A stretch of DNA of 64,000 bases from Dyadobacter arcticus (GCF_011762185.1 NZ_JAASQJ010000002.1:1-64000), one strand, 5' to 3'. Positions 43,855-53,837 are shown, counted from the first letter of the stretch. A program made the numbers and translations. Notes: generated from the letters alone by a model not told the origin.

Positions 43855-45327
43855 TTATAGCTGCCCGATTAACGTCATCAACCGCACGAGTTCATCAGAA
43901 ACAAGACGCTGGCTGCCAGGCATGTATTTATTTGCAATAATGGTAAAGCTGATCAATGCGCCCGATTTAGCAGTGACGTATCCGGCAAATGCCCTTGTAC
44001 CCTCAATAGAGCCACTTTTGACATGCATATTACCAGCCGCTTTACTTCCCTTTCCAAGATTGCGCACTGTTCCGTTTTGGCCAAGAACGGCAATGCTTTT
44101 ATAAAAATCAGTAAAACTCGCATCCTTATTGGCCAGATTGAGGATGTCCGTCAGGCCGTTTGCAGTGATAGAACCTGATGGCGATAAGCCACTACCGTCT
44201 TTAATATTAAAACCCCTCAAATCAGCTCCCTTTCCCGCCCACAATACAGTTATCGCCAAAGCCGCATCATCATAATCAGATTTCCCCGACAACCTCTTTC
44301 CGGCTTGTTTGAAAAAGGTGTCTGCAAAAAGATTAATGCTCCAAAAATTCGCCTGCTGGCACAACTCGCGGAGTGGCGGGGATTTATATTCGTCCAAAAT
44401 AACCTTGGAATTTGGCGTCAATGCGGTATTGGGTTTCAGAATAAAGTTCTGTTCCAAAACCAGTACCGAAGCGTTAATCAAGCTTTTTTTAAATGCAAAA
44501 GCAACATAATCAGCGGGGTTGGGAATAGAACCCTTCACTGTAAACGTAGGCTGACCCGCCGGAACAGTTCCCGTCAGCAAAATATTGTTTCCCAAGGGAC
44601 TGCCGTATACAATTGTTTTATCACCCGATCCTTTTTCTCCGGTGGTGACCTGATTTGTAAATGATAGATAGGGTATTTCCGGTTCAATGCCTAGAAAACC
44701 AGCCGGATCTCCTGGCTCTGTTCCCGGCTTGAATTTGATCCTGTATAGGTTTTCATTGAAGTTAAGTCCTTGAACACCAGCGCCATAGTAATTACCTATA
44801 TCGCCCCAGATCCAGGTGCTTGCCAATGTTTCGCTATCAAAGAAAGAAGCGTCTGCTATAATTTTTCCCTTAATGTATTTGATCCCCGCCTTTTTTACCA
44901 CTGCTGTCCACCGGTTGAGCAATTCATTGGATTTTAGATAACCTGTTGAACGGTCACTCCCAAGCGAGGGGTCGCCGGTCCCCCGAATGTATAGATTGCC
45001 TGTCAACGTATCTCCTTTGATCACACCATCGTGTTCTAAGAACGTTTGAAATTTAAAGTCGCCGCCGAAAACGGATAGCACCGTTGCGGTTGAAACCAGT
45101 TTTAAAGTGGATGCGGATGGCAAAGAACGTTCTTGATTTATCCCAAATACAAAGCCCCTTTCCTTAACCGATTTTACACTCACAGCCAGAGAGCCGCTGC
45201 GCATAATTTCGCTGTTCTGAAGTTCCAGCACTGCATCCCGGAGACTGTTCAGCGCAATGCTGTCTATGGTTTGGGAAAAACCTTTATGAAAGAAAAATAG
45301 TAAAAAAAAGAATGGGATAAATCTCAT
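43855..45327 (-). CDS. dacB: D-alanyl-D-alanine carboxypeptidase/endopeptidase (PBP4 family)
   Basis: A 490-residue periplasmic penicillin-binding protein of class C. Signal peptide 1-19 (ends KGFSQ). The three active-site motifs are present: SxxK at S73-T-L-K76 (LPSASTLKLVS), SxN at S330-I-N332 (WSINLF), and KSG in place of KTG at K437 (HVKSGSIEGTRAF). It trims D-Ala and cleaves peptide cross-bridges in peptidoglycan. Independent gene; the downstream gene is the glycosyltransferase 82 bases away. Confidence 0.95.
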   Translation of the reverse strand: MRFIPFFFLLFFFHKGFSQTIDSIALNSLRDAVLELQNSEIMRSGSLAVSVKSVKERGFVFGINQERSLPSASTLKLVSTATVLSVFGGDFKFQTFLEHDGVIKGDTLTGNLYIRGTGDPSLGSDRSTGYLKSNELLNRWTAVVKKAGIKYIKGKIIADASFFDSETLASTWIWGDIGNYYGAGVQGLNFNENLYRIKFKPGTEPGDPAGFLGIEPEIPYLSFTNQVTTGEKGSGDKTIVYGSPLGNNILLTGTVPAGQPTFTVKGSIPNPADYVAFAFKKSLINASVLVLEQNFILKPNTALTPNSKVILDEYKSPPLRELCQQANFWSINLFADTFFKQAGKRLSGKSDYDDAALAITVLWAGKGADLRGFNIKDGSGLSPSGSITANGLTDILNLANKDASFTDFYKSIAVLGQNGTVRNLGKGSKAAGNMHVKSGSIEGTRAFAGYVTAKSGALISFTIIANKYMPGSQRLVSDELVRLMTLIGQL

Positions 45328-45418
45328 AAACGTTCACCAGAGCATCCGGATGAGGGAAAAAGGAGGATACGAAAATCTAAACTAATAAGGAATGTCCAAA
45401 TCTCACTCTCTTTTTTGG

Positions 45419-45513
45419 TACTTTTGTCAGATATTAGGCATTTGATAAAGTGCCTTGAAAGAAGGACTCAATAATAATATTGATTTTTCCGGTTGAAGGA
45501 AAAATCCCAATAT
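45419..45513 (+). promoter_or_regulatory. -7 element and two leader hairpins ahead of the beta-CASP nuclease gene
   Basis: TACTTTTG at 45419-45426 fits the -7 box; no TTG at -33. The presumed leader contains AGGCA (45436-45440)/TGCCT (45451-45455) and a longer hairpin ATATTG+ATTTTTCC (45477-45490) with GGAAAAAT (45498-45505), a CC bulge and CAATAT (45508-45513). It ends 24 bases before the ATG. Confidence 0.45.
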
Positions 45514-45537
45514 AGCGTTCACACCCCATTTTAATCT

Positions 45538-46962
45538 ATGAAATTGACATTTTGGGGAGCTGCACAGCAAGTTACAGGTAGCATGTTTCTCCTGGAATCT
45601 GATGATTACCGCATACTGATTGACTGTGGCTCTGACTTTGATTTAGACGAGATTGGCAAGAAAACCAGATATGATGAGCAAAAAAGTGTCTTTCCGTTTG
45701 AAGCAAGTTTTATCAACACGGTACTTTTAACACACGCCCACATTGACCATTCCGGCAACATTCCCAATTTATATAAAGAGGGATTTGAGGGCCGGGTCGT
45801 TTGTACCGAACCTACCCTTGCGCTCACTTCATTGTTGTTGAAGGATGCCGCAAATCTGCACCAGAAGCGCCTGAACGCCCGTAATAGCTCCTCTTCCAGG
45901 AAACGTGGCAAAAAACCAAAAGAAGTCCCAAGGGATTACTTTGTGGAAAAGCACGTGTTGGAAGCAATGGATAATTTTGTTTCGGTATCATTTGGTCAAC
46001 GCTACCGCATTGCCGATAACATAACCATTACATTTTATGCTGCCGGCCATTTGCTTGGTGCCGCGCATATCGTGGTTGAAGTCTATGAAGATGGCCAAAA
46101 GAAAAAAATCTGCTTTTCGGGGGATATTGGCCGCAAAAATTACCCGTTATTGATCGATCCTCAGGAGATCCCACAGGTTGATTATCTCATTTGCGAGTGC
46201 ACTTACGGCAATCGGCTGCATGAAAACCAGGCTGCTCCGGTAGAGGCTTTGGCTGATGTGATCCGTCGTACGTGCATTGACATTCCCGGAAGGTTAATCA
46301 TTCCCTCTTTCAGTGTAGGCCGTACGCAGGCATTGCTCTATACTTTGAATAAATTGTATATGGATAAGTCATTTCCATATATTAAAGTCTTCTCCGACAG
46401 TCCGTTGGCCCATAGCAGCACCAAGGTATACCAGCGTCATGTCAGGCTCCTTAATAAAGAGGCACGAAGTTTTCAGGAGGACAATGATATGCTTTTTGAT
46501 TTCGAAAACCTGATTTACCTGGAAAGTTCAGACGCGAGCCGTGCGGTATCCAATTACAATGAACCGTGCATCATTATATCGTCTTCCGGAATGGTACAGG
46601 GTGGCCGGGTTGAGCAGCATGTGGAAGCAAATATCGGAAATCCTTATGCAACTATTCTGATGATCGGTTATGCCTCGGAAGGAACACTTGGCTGGCGGTT
46701 ATTAAATGGTCAGGACACGATTTCCATTCGCGGAAAGCAATTGCCTGTCTTGGCTAATATTGAAAAAATTGACGTATTTAGCGGACATGGAGACCAGGCT
46801 GATCTGGTCAAATTTGTTAAAATGCAGGATCCGGAAAAGCTTAAATGCGTTTTCCTTGTCCACGGAGAGCAGCAAAGCATGGCTGACTTCCAAAGTATCA
46901 TTAATGAACAAGGCTATAAGTCGGTAGAAATACCATTGAGAGGTCGGACTTACGAATTATAA
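45538..46962 (+). CDS. Metallo-beta-lactamase-fold RNA exonuclease/endonuclease of the beta-CASP family
   Basis: A 474-residue enzyme with the CPSF73/YsdA-type architecture. Zinc motif 2 is H66-A-H-I-D70-H71-SG; motif 3 AAGHLLGAAHIVVE; motif 4 FSGDIG; the beta-CASP domain adds PSFSVGRTQALLYTL, then SSSGMVQGGRVEQH and the C-terminal SGHGDQADL and HGEQQSMADF (RNA-specificity His/Asp). It probably trims or cleaves RNA. No ribonuclease partners are adjacent; a hairpin-bearing leader precedes it and accA follows 33 bases later. Confidence 0.93.
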   Translation: MKLTFWGAAQQVTGSMFLLESDDYRILIDCGSDFDLDEIGKKTRYDEQKSVFPFEASFINTVLLTHAHIDHSGNIPNLYKEGFEGRVVCTEPTLALTSLLLKDAANLHQKRLNARNSSSSRKRGKKPKEVPRDYFVEKHVLEAMDNFVSVSFGQRYRIADNITITFYAAGHLLGAAHIVVEVYEDGQKKKICFSGDIGRKNYPLLIDPQEIPQVDYLICECTYGNRLHENQAAPVEALADVIRRTCIDIPGRLIIPSFSVGRTQALLYTLNKLYMDKSFPYIKVFSDSPLAHSSTKVYQRHVRLLNKEARSFQEDNDMLFDFENLIYLESSDASRAVSNYNEPCIIISSSGMVQGGRVEQHVEANIGNPYATILMIGYASEGTLGWRLLNGQDTISIRGKQLPVLANIEKIDVFSGHGDQADLVKFVKMQDPEKLKCVFLVHGEQQSMADFQSIINEQGYKSVEIPLRGRTYEL

Positions 46963-46995
46963 TCACCTCCCGGCCTAATCACGAGAACCTAATTT

Positions 46996-47949
46996 ATGAG
47001 AACATACCTGGATTTTGAAAAACCTATGTCCGAGCTCGAACGTAAGCTCGAAGAAATGAAAACATTAGCAAAGGAAAACAATGTAGATTTTTCCGATGCG
47101 ATTTCCTTACTGGAAAATAATATTACAAATCTTCGAAAAGAAATATTTGAAAACCTTACGCGCTGGCAGCGCGTACAGCTTTCACGTCACCCCGATCGTC
47201 CGTATACGCTGGACTATATCGAGCTGATCTGCGACGAATTCATCGAATTGCATGGGGACCGCCAGGTGCGAGACGATCCGGCTATTATCGGTGGGCTGGC
47301 CAATGTCGGTGGACATTCGTTTATGCTGATTGGTCAACAAAAAGGGCGAAATACCAAACAGAGGCAGCACCGGAATTTCGGTATGCCTAACCCCGAAGGT
47401 TATCGGAAAGCATTGCGCTTGATGAAACTGGCCGAAAAATTCAACAAACCCATTGTAACCCTCATAGACACTCCCGGCGCATTTCCAGGGATGGAAGCCG
47501 AAGAGCGTGGCCAGGGCGAGGCAATTGCCAGAAATCTCAAAGAAATGTTTATGCTTAAAGTTCCGGTGATATGCATTGTCATTGGTGAAGGAGCATCCGG
47601 TGGCGCTTTGGGAATTGCGATCGGAGACCGTGTTTTAATGTTGGAGAATACCTGGTACTCCGTTATTTCCCCTGAAAACTGCTCCGCAATTCTTTGGAGA
47701 AGCTGGGATTTCAAAGAGCAGGCGGCGGAGGCAATGAAAATTACGGCAAAGGATATGAAGAAAAACAACCTGATCGACGGTATCATTGCAGAACCATTGG
47801 GCGGTGCGCATTTGGATCACGCCTGGATGGCGGAAGAACTGAAAAGAGTAATACTTGAAAACATAACAGAGCTCTCGGCAATAGACCATCAAGACAGAAT
47901 CGATCAAAGAATCGATAAATTTTGCGCCATGGGAATAGTTGTTGAGTGA
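46996..47949 (+). CDS. accA: Acetyl-CoA carboxylase carboxyltransferase subunit alpha
   Basis: A 317-residue subunit that, with AccD, moves CO2 from biotin-BCCP to acetyl-CoA, making malonyl-CoA for fatty acids. N-terminal helices ([20 protein letters not shown]) precede the carboxyltransferase core: [16 protein letters not shown], then [20 protein letters not shown] (acetyl-CoA binding), [38 protein letters not shown] and [16 protein letters not shown]. Length is typical. It follows the beta-CASP gene by 33 bases. Confidence 0.97.
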   Translation: MRTYLDFEKPMSELERKLEEMKTLAKENNVDFSDAISLLENNITNLRKEIFENLTRWQRVQLSRHPDRPYTLDYIELICDEFIELHGDRQVRDDPAIIGGLANVGGHSFMLIGQQKGRNTKQRQHRNFGMPNPEGYRKALRLMKLAEKFNKPIVTLIDTPGAFPGMEAEERGQGEAIARNLKEMFMLKVPVICIVIGEGASGGALGIAIGDRVLMLENTWYSVISPENCSAILWRSWDFKEQAAEAMKITAKDMKKNNLIDGIIAEPLGGAHLDHAWMAEELKRVILENITELSAIDHQDRIDQRIDKFCAMGIVVE

Positions 47950-47969
47950 AACATTTTAGAAAGCAAAAA

Positions 47970-48008
47970 AGCTAACGGCTAAAAGCTAAAAGCTCGCGGC
48001 TAACAGCC
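47970..48008 (+). repeat. Short imperfect GCTAAAA repeats between accA and the HAD gene
   Basis: GCTAACG, GCTAAAA, GCTAAAA, GCTCGCG and GCTAACA follow one another with 7- to 8-base spacing over 39 bases. No function visible; it is not a clear hairpin. Confidence 0.45.
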
Positions 48009-48013
48009 ATCTA

Positions 48014-48649
48014 ATGAAAAACCAAAAAATCAAAAACATCATTTTCGACCTTGGTGATGTTATTCTCAACATTGATGTTCCCGTTGCTTCCCAATCCTTT
48101 GCCAATCTGAGCGGGAGAGAGCAAAGCGAAATCCTGACCATATTTAATGAAAATGATCTCTTTCGTCAGTTCGAAACAGGAACATTGAGCGAAGGCGGTT
48201 TTCGCAATTTTATCAGGGAAAAGCTAAATTTCTCTGACTTATCGGACGAAGCGATTGATACGGCCTGGAACAGTTTGTTGCTGGACCTTCCACCCGAAAG
48301 AGTTGATCTTCTTCAAAAACTGGCCAAAAGTTATCGCTTGTTCCTGCTAAGCAATACCAGTTCGATACATATTACGCAAGCCAACAAAATCCTTGAAGCT
48401 TCAACGGGCATTAAGAAGTTGGACGATTTGTTCGAAACGGTTTTCCTTTCCTACGAAATGGGACTAATGAAACCCGATGTCCGGATTTATCAGAAAGTAT
48501 TGGAACAGGCTGGTTTGAAAGCAGAAGAAACGCTGTTTCTGGACGATAATTATGACAATATTCAGGCGGCTTCCAAGATAGGAATTGACACCATCCACGT
48601 TCAAAAACCGGTAACCATTCTGGAATATCTCAAAGACTATGCAGTCTAA
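48014..48649 (+). CDS. HAD-family hydrolase/phosphatase
   Basis: A 211-residue Rossmann-like phosphohydrolase. Motif I is IIFDLGDVILNIDV (nucleophile Asp; the usual second Asp of DxD is Gly, as in this subclass); motif II LFLLSNTSSIHI; motif III K at MKPDVRIYQKVLE; motif IV LFLDDNYDNIQAA. Subclass with a small helical cap (residues 15-85), close to alpha-phosphoglucomutase- or epoxide-hydrolase-N-terminal-type HADs. The substrate is a small phosphate ester. Its last 11 bases overlap the site-2 protease gene. Confidence 0.9.
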   Translation: MKNQKIKNIIFDLGDVILNIDVPVASQSFANLSGREQSEILTIFNENDLFRQFETGTLSEGGFRNFIREKLNFSDLSDEAIDTAWNSLLLDLPPERVDLLQKLAKSYRLFLLSNTSSIHITQANKILEASTGIKKLDDLFETVFLSYEMGLMKPDVRIYQKVLEQAGLKAEETLFLDDNYDNIQAASKIGIDTIHVQKPVTILEYLKDYAV

Positions 48650-49838
48650 CACACGCACTTACCTCATCCAGGCTATTCTGTTTGTATTGACCATCATTAC
48701 CACCACCATGGCGGGTGCAGAGTGGATATATGGCAGTATTTTTGCTTTCATTTACGACTTCGCTGTTTTTTTGGGAGGAGATAATGCTGAGCCAAAGGCT
48801 TTCGAGAAGTTCAAACTCTTGGGCTGGTACCAATTTATGAAAGGGTTCCAGTTCTCCATTCCTTTTCTTGCGATTTTAACAATTCACGAATTTGGACATT
48901 ATTTTGTTGCCAAATATCACCGGGTCAAAGTGACACTTCCCTATTATATTCCCTTGTGGTTTGGAATTTCGCAGAGTATTGGTACGATGGGCGCTTTTAT
49001 TCGCATTAAGTCGGTTGTCAAATCCCGGCTCAAATTCTTCGACATAGGCATTGCGGGCCCATTGGCCGGATTTATTGCCGCTCTTGTGGTACTTTGGTAT
49101 GGATTTACGCATCTGCCACCGCCTGAATACATTTTTACCATCCATCCCGAATATGCCCGGTATGGACTGAATTACCCCCAATTTGCATACGAAAATCCGG
49201 CAGGTAACCTCATTTTGGGGGATAACATCTTGTTTTCGTTGTTTAAAAAGTATGTTGCCGATCCTGCGAGGTTACCACATGCTTACGAGATGATCCACTA
49301 TCCCTACATTTTCGCGGGATACCTTGCGTTGTTTTTCACATCATTGAATTTAATTCCAATCGGGCAGCTGGACGGCGGACATATTCTCTATGGATTGATC
49401 GGTAAAAAGAGATTCAATATTATCGCGCCGGTTTTATTTGGAATTTTTGCTTTTTATTCGGGATTAGGGCTTTTCCGTACCGACTCATTTGCAACAGGCA
49501 GCAATGCGGTGTTTTACGAGCGCTTCTTTTATTTAGCGATCTACGTTTATTTTCTATTTGTCTGCTTCAAAAGAGTAAGTGATAATCCGGCAACCGCATT
49601 GATGATCGCCCTCATCATAGTCGTCGGCCAATTTGCAGTTTCCTACATCCGCCCCGATTGGGAAGGTTCGACAGGTTTTTTACCATTTGTATTCATTCTA
49701 GGCAGGTTCCTCGGCATCCTCCATCCCGAAACCGATGAAAACGCGCCGCTGGATACCCCACGCATTATCCTGGGAATCTGCGCATTGGTGATTTTCGTCA
49801 TTTCTTTCAGTCCGACGCCGTTTATTGTTATTGAGTAG
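48639..49838 (+). CDS. Site-2 protease family (M50) membrane metalloprotease
   Basis: A 399-residue membrane protein with about nine helices. The zinc site is LTIHEFGHYFVAKYHRVKV (HExxH) plus the distal IGQLDGGHILYGL (LDGGH, the Asp ligand). There is no PDZ domain, placing it with the large-loop S2P type that is common in Bacteroidota; S2Ps cleave membrane segments of regulators such as anti-sigma factors or signal peptides. It overlaps the HAD gene by 11 bases. Whether it acts on the FecR in this window is unknown. Confidence 0.9.
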   Translation: MQSNTRTYLIQAILFVLTIITTTMAGAEWIYGSIFAFIYDFAVFLGGDNAEPKAFEKFKLLGWYQFMKGFQFSIPFLAILTIHEFGHYFVAKYHRVKVTLPYYIPLWFGISQSIGTMGAFIRIKSVVKSRLKFFDIGIAGPLAGFIAALVVLWYGFTHLPPPEYIFTIHPEYARYGLNYPQFAYENPAGNLILGDNILFSLFKKYVADPARLPHAYEMIHYPYIFAGYLALFFTSLNLIPIGQLDGGHILYGLIGKKRFNIIAPVLFGIFAFYSGLGLFRTDSFATGSNAVFYERFFYLAIYVYFLFVCFKRVSDNPATALMIALIIVVGQFAVSYIRPDWEGSTGFLPFVFILGRFLGILHPETDENAPLDTPRIILGICALVIFVISFSPTPFIVIE

Positions 49839-49858
49839 ATTAATCGCAGATTGTTGAA

Positions 49859-50884
49859 ATGGAAAACATTTATGACTTGAACCCATTTTCACGCAGGCAA
49901 TTCCTCCAAATCTGCGCATTAACCCCATTTTTACCAGCCTTCATTCCGGAAGAGCCTTTCACATATTCCGTCAAAGGAAAAATAAGCACTGCCGATCTCG
50001 GCCCATCGCTCATTCACGAACATGTTTTAGTAGACTTCATTGGAGCCGATAAAATAACGCCCGATCGCTGGAACCACAATGAAGTGATCAAGAAAGTGCT
50101 TCCCTATCTTTTGGAAATTAAATCAAGGGGAATTAAGAGCATCATGGAATGCACACCCGCGTTTCTTGGCCGGGATGTGCGGTTACTTCAAAAATTATCC
50201 GACCAATCCGGACTTAATATCCTGACGAATACCGGCTATTACGGCGCCTCAGACAATAAATATCTTCCTTCCTGGGCATTCACCGAAACTGCGGAAGAGC
50301 TTTCGAAGAGATGGATTGACGAATTTAAAAATGGCATTGACGGCACGAACATTAAGCCGGGCTTTATCAAAACCAGCGTTAATCCTGGTCCACTATCTCC
50401 ATTGCATCAAAAACTTATCACGGCAGCTGCATTAACACATTTGCAAACCGGTCTGACCATTTGCTCTCACACCGGCCCGGCGATTCCGGCAAATGAAGAA
50501 ATCGAAATCTTGAAAAGATTAGGCGTCAGTCCGAAAGCATTTGTATGGGTCCACGCAAATGGTAGTCAGGAAGAAATTATAAACACTGCCAAAAGTGGCT
50601 GCTGGGTCAGTCTGGATGGAGTTAGCGATGATAATGTGATCAAAATGGCTGAGCTGATCATCTTTCTCAAATCAAATCACCTTTTGAACCAGGTGCTTAT
50701 TTCCCACGATGCGGGCTGGTATCGGCCGGGTGAGCCTAATGGAGGAGGTTTCAAAGGTTACACTGCGATTCCTGACAAGCTGCTGCCTTTTTTGAAAGCG
50801 AAAGGTTTTGAAGAAACGGATATTCGTCAATTGATGATTACAAATCCGGCAAATGCGTTTGGGATACAGATAAAGAAAGCCTGA
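49859..50884 (+). CDS. Phosphotriesterase-family amidohydrolase with Tat signal
   Basis: A 341-residue TIM-barrel metalloenzyme. The N-terminus FSRRQFLQICALTPFLPAF is a twin-arginine export signal, so it is probably periplasmic. Metal-ligand motifs are LIHEHVLVD (HxH), GFIKTSVN (bridging Lys), CSHTGP, VHANGS and SHDAGW. Relatives include phosphotriesterases and lactonases; the natural substrate cannot be inferred here. It starts 20 bases after the S2P gene and converges on the next gene. Confidence 0.9.
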   Translation: MENIYDLNPFSRRQFLQICALTPFLPAFIPEEPFTYSVKGKISTADLGPSLIHEHVLVDFIGADKITPDRWNHNEVIKKVLPYLLEIKSRGIKSIMECTPAFLGRDVRLLQKLSDQSGLNILTNTGYYGASDNKYLPSWAFTETAEELSKRWIDEFKNGIDGTNIKPGFIKTSVNPGPLSPLHQKLITAAALTHLQTGLTICSHTGPAIPANEEIEILKRLGVSPKAFVWVHANGSQEEIINTAKSGCWVSLDGVSDDNVIKMAELIIFLKSNHLLNQVLISHDAGWYRPGEPNGGGFKGYTAIPDKLLPFLKAKGFEETDIRQLMITNPANAFGIQIKKA

Positions 50885-50917
50885 TACATGGTCCACCATT
50901 CGCACCCGTTAGCTAAT

Positions 50918-52204
50918 CTAAGTTTTCAATTTCTTCTTCTTCGCTGCTGGGAAAAGAATGTTATTCAGGATCAAACGGTATCCCGCCGAATTCGGATGTA
51001 AGTTCAGGTCTGTGGGCTCCTCGCCTACCCGATGCTGATAATCCTCGGGATCGTGGCCCCCGTAAAAGGTAAAGAACCCTTTGCCGTGTGTACTGTGAAT
51101 GTACCGCGCCTCCTTAGCCGATTTGCTTTCTGCAAGAATAATAACCTCTGGCTTGATCAGCCTGTTTTTAAATGCCGTGGTCTGCCCCAAAAATCCTTTG
51201 ATCAATGTCTGGTGATTTTGTGTCAGCATACTCGGAACGGGGTCCCATTTGGCCGAAAACTGAAAAAGGGAAAAGAAATCATTGGACTCGATCAATCCCC
51301 GTTCGTCCGGCTGATTATCAATGTCTGAGAATTCAATTTCGTAAGGATATGGGATTGTTTTAAAATCTTTGAAAGCGAACGTATTGTCGTAATTCAATTT
51401 ACCATTGGCGGTCGGATCAGCGGGCGTGCCGTCGTACATCGCTTCCACAATGTCAAGCCCGTCGGCTGCAAGAGTGATATCGAAAGTGTCTGTTGCATTG
51501 CACATCGCGAACATATAGCCGCCACCGCTTACAAATTCAGAGATTTTTTTGGCTACTGCCAGCTTCATTTGTGGAACATTTGCAAACTGAAATTTGGCCG
51601 CTGTTTCCTCCGCTTCCCGCTTTTGCTCACGGTACCAGGGATAATCTTTGTATTGAAAAAACTTACCGAACTGGCCCGTAAAATCTTCGTGGTGCAAATG
51701 CAGCCAGTCGTATTCAGGTAACTTGGTATTGAGCACTTCATCATCATAAATGACATCATAAGGAATCTCCGCATATGTAAGGACCAATGTGACGGCATCA
51801 TCCCAGGGTAATTTAGATTTAGGTGAATACACCGCTACTTTGGGCGCCTTTTGCAATTTTACCGCATCCATATTCACGTCCGGCGCACTGATCTCGCTCA
51901 GTATCTGCCCTGCCTGCCCTTCTGAAATCACCTCGAAGCTCACGCCGCGTACCGTCATCTCAGTCGCGAACTGCTGCGTATAAGCCACCATGAAACTGCC
52001 TCCCCTGTAATTCAGCAACCAATCCATTTCCATTTCGAAGTTTTTCAGGATCCAAAAGGATATGCCGTATGCTTTCAAATGGTTCTTTTGGCTCTCATCC
52101 ATGGGAATCAAAAGCCTGTTAGCGGTGCCTTTAAATGAGATTGCGAGAAAAATGATAAGCGGGATAAACAGGCGTATCACTGGTTTGATTCTTTCAGGTT
52201 TCAT
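50918..52204 (-). CDS. Conserved secreted protein, often named asparagine synthetase B in Bacteroidota, function unknown
   Basis: A 428-residue protein with an N-terminal signal or anchor (VIRLFIPLIIFLAISFKGTA). The start LLIPMDESQKNHLKAYGI and the block MDWLLNYRGGSFMVAYT are typical of a Bacteroidota family that databases often label asparagine synthetase B. It lacks the Cys-2 glutaminase nucleophile and the PP-loop of true AsnB, so that name is wrong (from motif reading). The middle WLHLHHEDFTGQFGKFF and the end FTFYGGHDPEDYQHRV resemble DUF4159/GATase-like alpha/beta folds. Role unknown. Confidence 0.7.
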   Translation of the reverse strand: MKPERIKPVIRLFIPLIIFLAISFKGTANRLLIPMDESQKNHLKAYGISFWILKNFEMEMDWLLNYRGGSFMVAYTQQFATEMTVRGVSFEVISEGQAGQILSEISAPDVNMDAVKLQKAPKVAVYSPKSKLPWDDAVTLVLTYAEIPYDVIYDDEVLNTKLPEYDWLHLHHEDFTGQFGKFFQYKDYPWYREQKREAEETAAKFQFANVPQMKLAVAKKISEFVSGGGYMFAMCNATDTFDITLAADGLDIVEAMYDGTPADPTANGKLNYDNTFAFKDFKTIPYPYEIEFSDIDNQPDERGLIESNDFFSLFQFSAKWDPVPSMLTQNHQTLIKGFLGQTTAFKNRLIKPEVIILAESKSAKEARYIHSTHGKGFFTFYGGHDPEDYQHRVGEEPTDLNLHPNSAGYRLILNNILFPAAKKKKLKT

Positions 52205-52318
52205 GCGCAGCTTTACAAATTGTAAATACTAAATATAGGAAGAAATTAAAACGATCTTTCACATTTCAGGTATTTCAACGACGAAAAACGCATTATGGTG
52301 CACCAGCGCTAACCAGTT

Positions 52319-53563
52319 ATGAACATCCGCGAAAATATAGATGAAGGGCTGCGTTCCATTCAAAGCAATCTGCTGAGGACAGTCCTGACTGCATTGATCA
52401 TTGCGATCGGAATTACTTCATTAGTTGGTATTTTGACTGCCATTGAAGGCATCCAGAGTTCGGTTAACAGCAGCTTTGCCGACCTTGGCGCGAACACATT
52501 CACAGTCCGGAACCCGGTTGACGATGATTTTTTCGACCAGGGACGACGGCAAAAAAAATATCCTCCAATCAACTACCGCCAGGCACATACTTTTGCCGAA
52601 AAATTCAAATCATCGTATCCTGCAACCGCTTCGCTTTCAGCGGGGATCAGCGGAGCAGTTCAGGTCAATTATCTATCTGCAAAGACAAATCCGAACAGCA
52701 GCGTGATCGGTTCTGATGACAACTACCTTTTAATCAACGGGTACAAAATCGATCAGGGACGCAATATTGATAAAAATGACCTCGAAAATTCGTTGAATGT
52801 AGCGGTACTTGGTCAGGAAATAGCGCGTAAGCTTTTTGTGCGCATTGATCCGATCAATAAAGAGATCACATTCATGGGAAGCAGATACCGGGTTGTGGGT
52901 GTGCTTCAGAAAAAGGGTTCGATGGGAGGTAATAACGACTCCGACCGTATTATCCTGATCCCGCTTGAAAACGGGCGCGGACTTGCCGCCAACCGATCGC
53001 TGACCTACAACATTACCGCCTCGCCTACCAATGCGACTGACGGGGATTTCATCGTGGAAGAAGCCAGGGGCATCATGCGCAGGATCCGTGGCGATGAACT
53101 GGGCAAACCCGATTCCTTCGAAATAGACCGTGCCGATGCAATGGCCAAAGATTTCGAGGAGGTCAGCGGATACCTGAGGATAGGTGGCTTCGGAATTGGT
53201 ATCATTACCCTTTTGGGTGCTTCCATTGCATTGATGAATATCATGCTGGTTTCGGTGACCGAAAGGACAAGAGAAATTGGCATCCGAAAATCGTTAGGAG
53301 CAACACCGCGAGTGATCCGGTTTCAGTTTTTAATTGAGGCCATTGTGGTGTGCATCATCGGCGGAATTGTTGGATTGATATTAGGGATTTTGATAGGAAA
53401 TGGCATTTCAAAGTTGATCAGTACTGAGAGCTCATTTGTCGTTCCCTGGCTATGGATGGCCATGGGAATAGCCGTTTGCATCATCGTTGGCGTGATTTCA
53501 GGAATTTACCCCGCAATTAAAGCTTCACGGCTCGATCCCATAGAAGCATTGCGCTATGAATAA
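52319..53563 (+). CDS. MacB/FtsX-family ABC transporter permease
   Basis: A 414-residue inner-membrane protein: one N-terminal helix ([20 protein letters not shown]), a large MacB-type periplasmic domain (about 45-275), then three helices: [40 protein letters not shown] and [20 protein letters not shown], with [15 protein letters not shown] before the third. This is the LolC/MacB layout, exporting lipoproteins, peptides or acting mechanically. No ATPase or adaptor gene is next to it, so it must be served from elsewhere. Confidence 0.92.
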   Translation: MNIRENIDEGLRSIQSNLLRTVLTALIIAIGITSLVGILTAIEGIQSSVNSSFADLGANTFTVRNPVDDDFFDQGRRQKKYPPINYRQAHTFAEKFKSSYPATASLSAGISGAVQVNYLSAKTNPNSSVIGSDDNYLLINGYKIDQGRNIDKNDLENSLNVAVLGQEIARKLFVRIDPINKEITFMGSRYRVVGVLQKKGSMGGNNDSDRIILIPLENGRGLAANRSLTYNITASPTNATDGDFIVEEARGIMRRIRGDELGKPDSFEIDRADAMAKDFEEVSGYLRIGGFGIGIITLLGASIALMNIMLVSVTERTREIGIRKSLGATPRVIRFQFLIEAIVVCIIGGIVGLILGILIGNGISKLISTESSFVVPWLWMAMGIAVCIIVGVISGIYPAIKASRLDPIEALRYE

Positions 53564-53625
53564 GCGAGTTGCATCAATTCTTCAAAACAGGGACTAGTTT
53601 CACATCAATTTTTTAAACCGGAAAC

Positions 53626-53655
53626 TTGCTTAATCTTTTTTTCTCCCTACTTTTG
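53626..53655 (+). promoter_or_regulatory. tRNA-Leu promoter
   Basis: TTG (53626-53628), 19-base spacer, TACTTTTG (53648-53655): a near-ideal Bacteroidota promoter, 23 bases before the tRNA gene. Confidence 0.7.
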
Positions 53656-53678
53656 CACTCCCAACAAGAGAGATCAAT

Positions 53679-53762
53679 GCCCGGATGGCGGAATTGGTAG
53701 ACGCGTTGGTCTCAAACACCAATGAGGTTACACTCGTGCCGGTTCGACTCCGGCTCCGGGTA
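53679..53762 (+). tRNA. trnL-CAA: tRNA-Leu (anticodon CAA)
   Basis: An 84-base class II tRNA. Acceptor stem GCCCGGA with TCCGGGT (G-U at the outermost pair), D arm around AATTGGTAGAC, anticodon stem TTGGT/ACCAA with loop CTCAAAC giving anticodon CAA (reads UUG), a long variable arm GAG/CTC and T arm GCCGG-TTCGACT-CCGGC. CCA is not encoded (the next bases are CAA). A short-range promoter lies upstream and a GAAA-loop terminator downstream. Confidence 0.97.
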
Positions 53763-53763
53763 C

Positions 53764-53796
53764 AAAGCCCCTTAGCGAAAGCTAGGGGGCTTTTTG
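53764..53796 (+). terminator. Terminator of tRNA-Leu
   Basis: AAAGCCCCTTAGC (53764-53776), GNRA tetraloop GAAA, and GCTAGGGGGCTTT (53781-53793) form a 13-bp stem with one G-U pair and a U tail. Confidence 0.9.
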
Positions 53797-53837
53797 CGTT
53801 TATGTCTGTTATACATAGCCGCAAAGGGCACGCAGGG

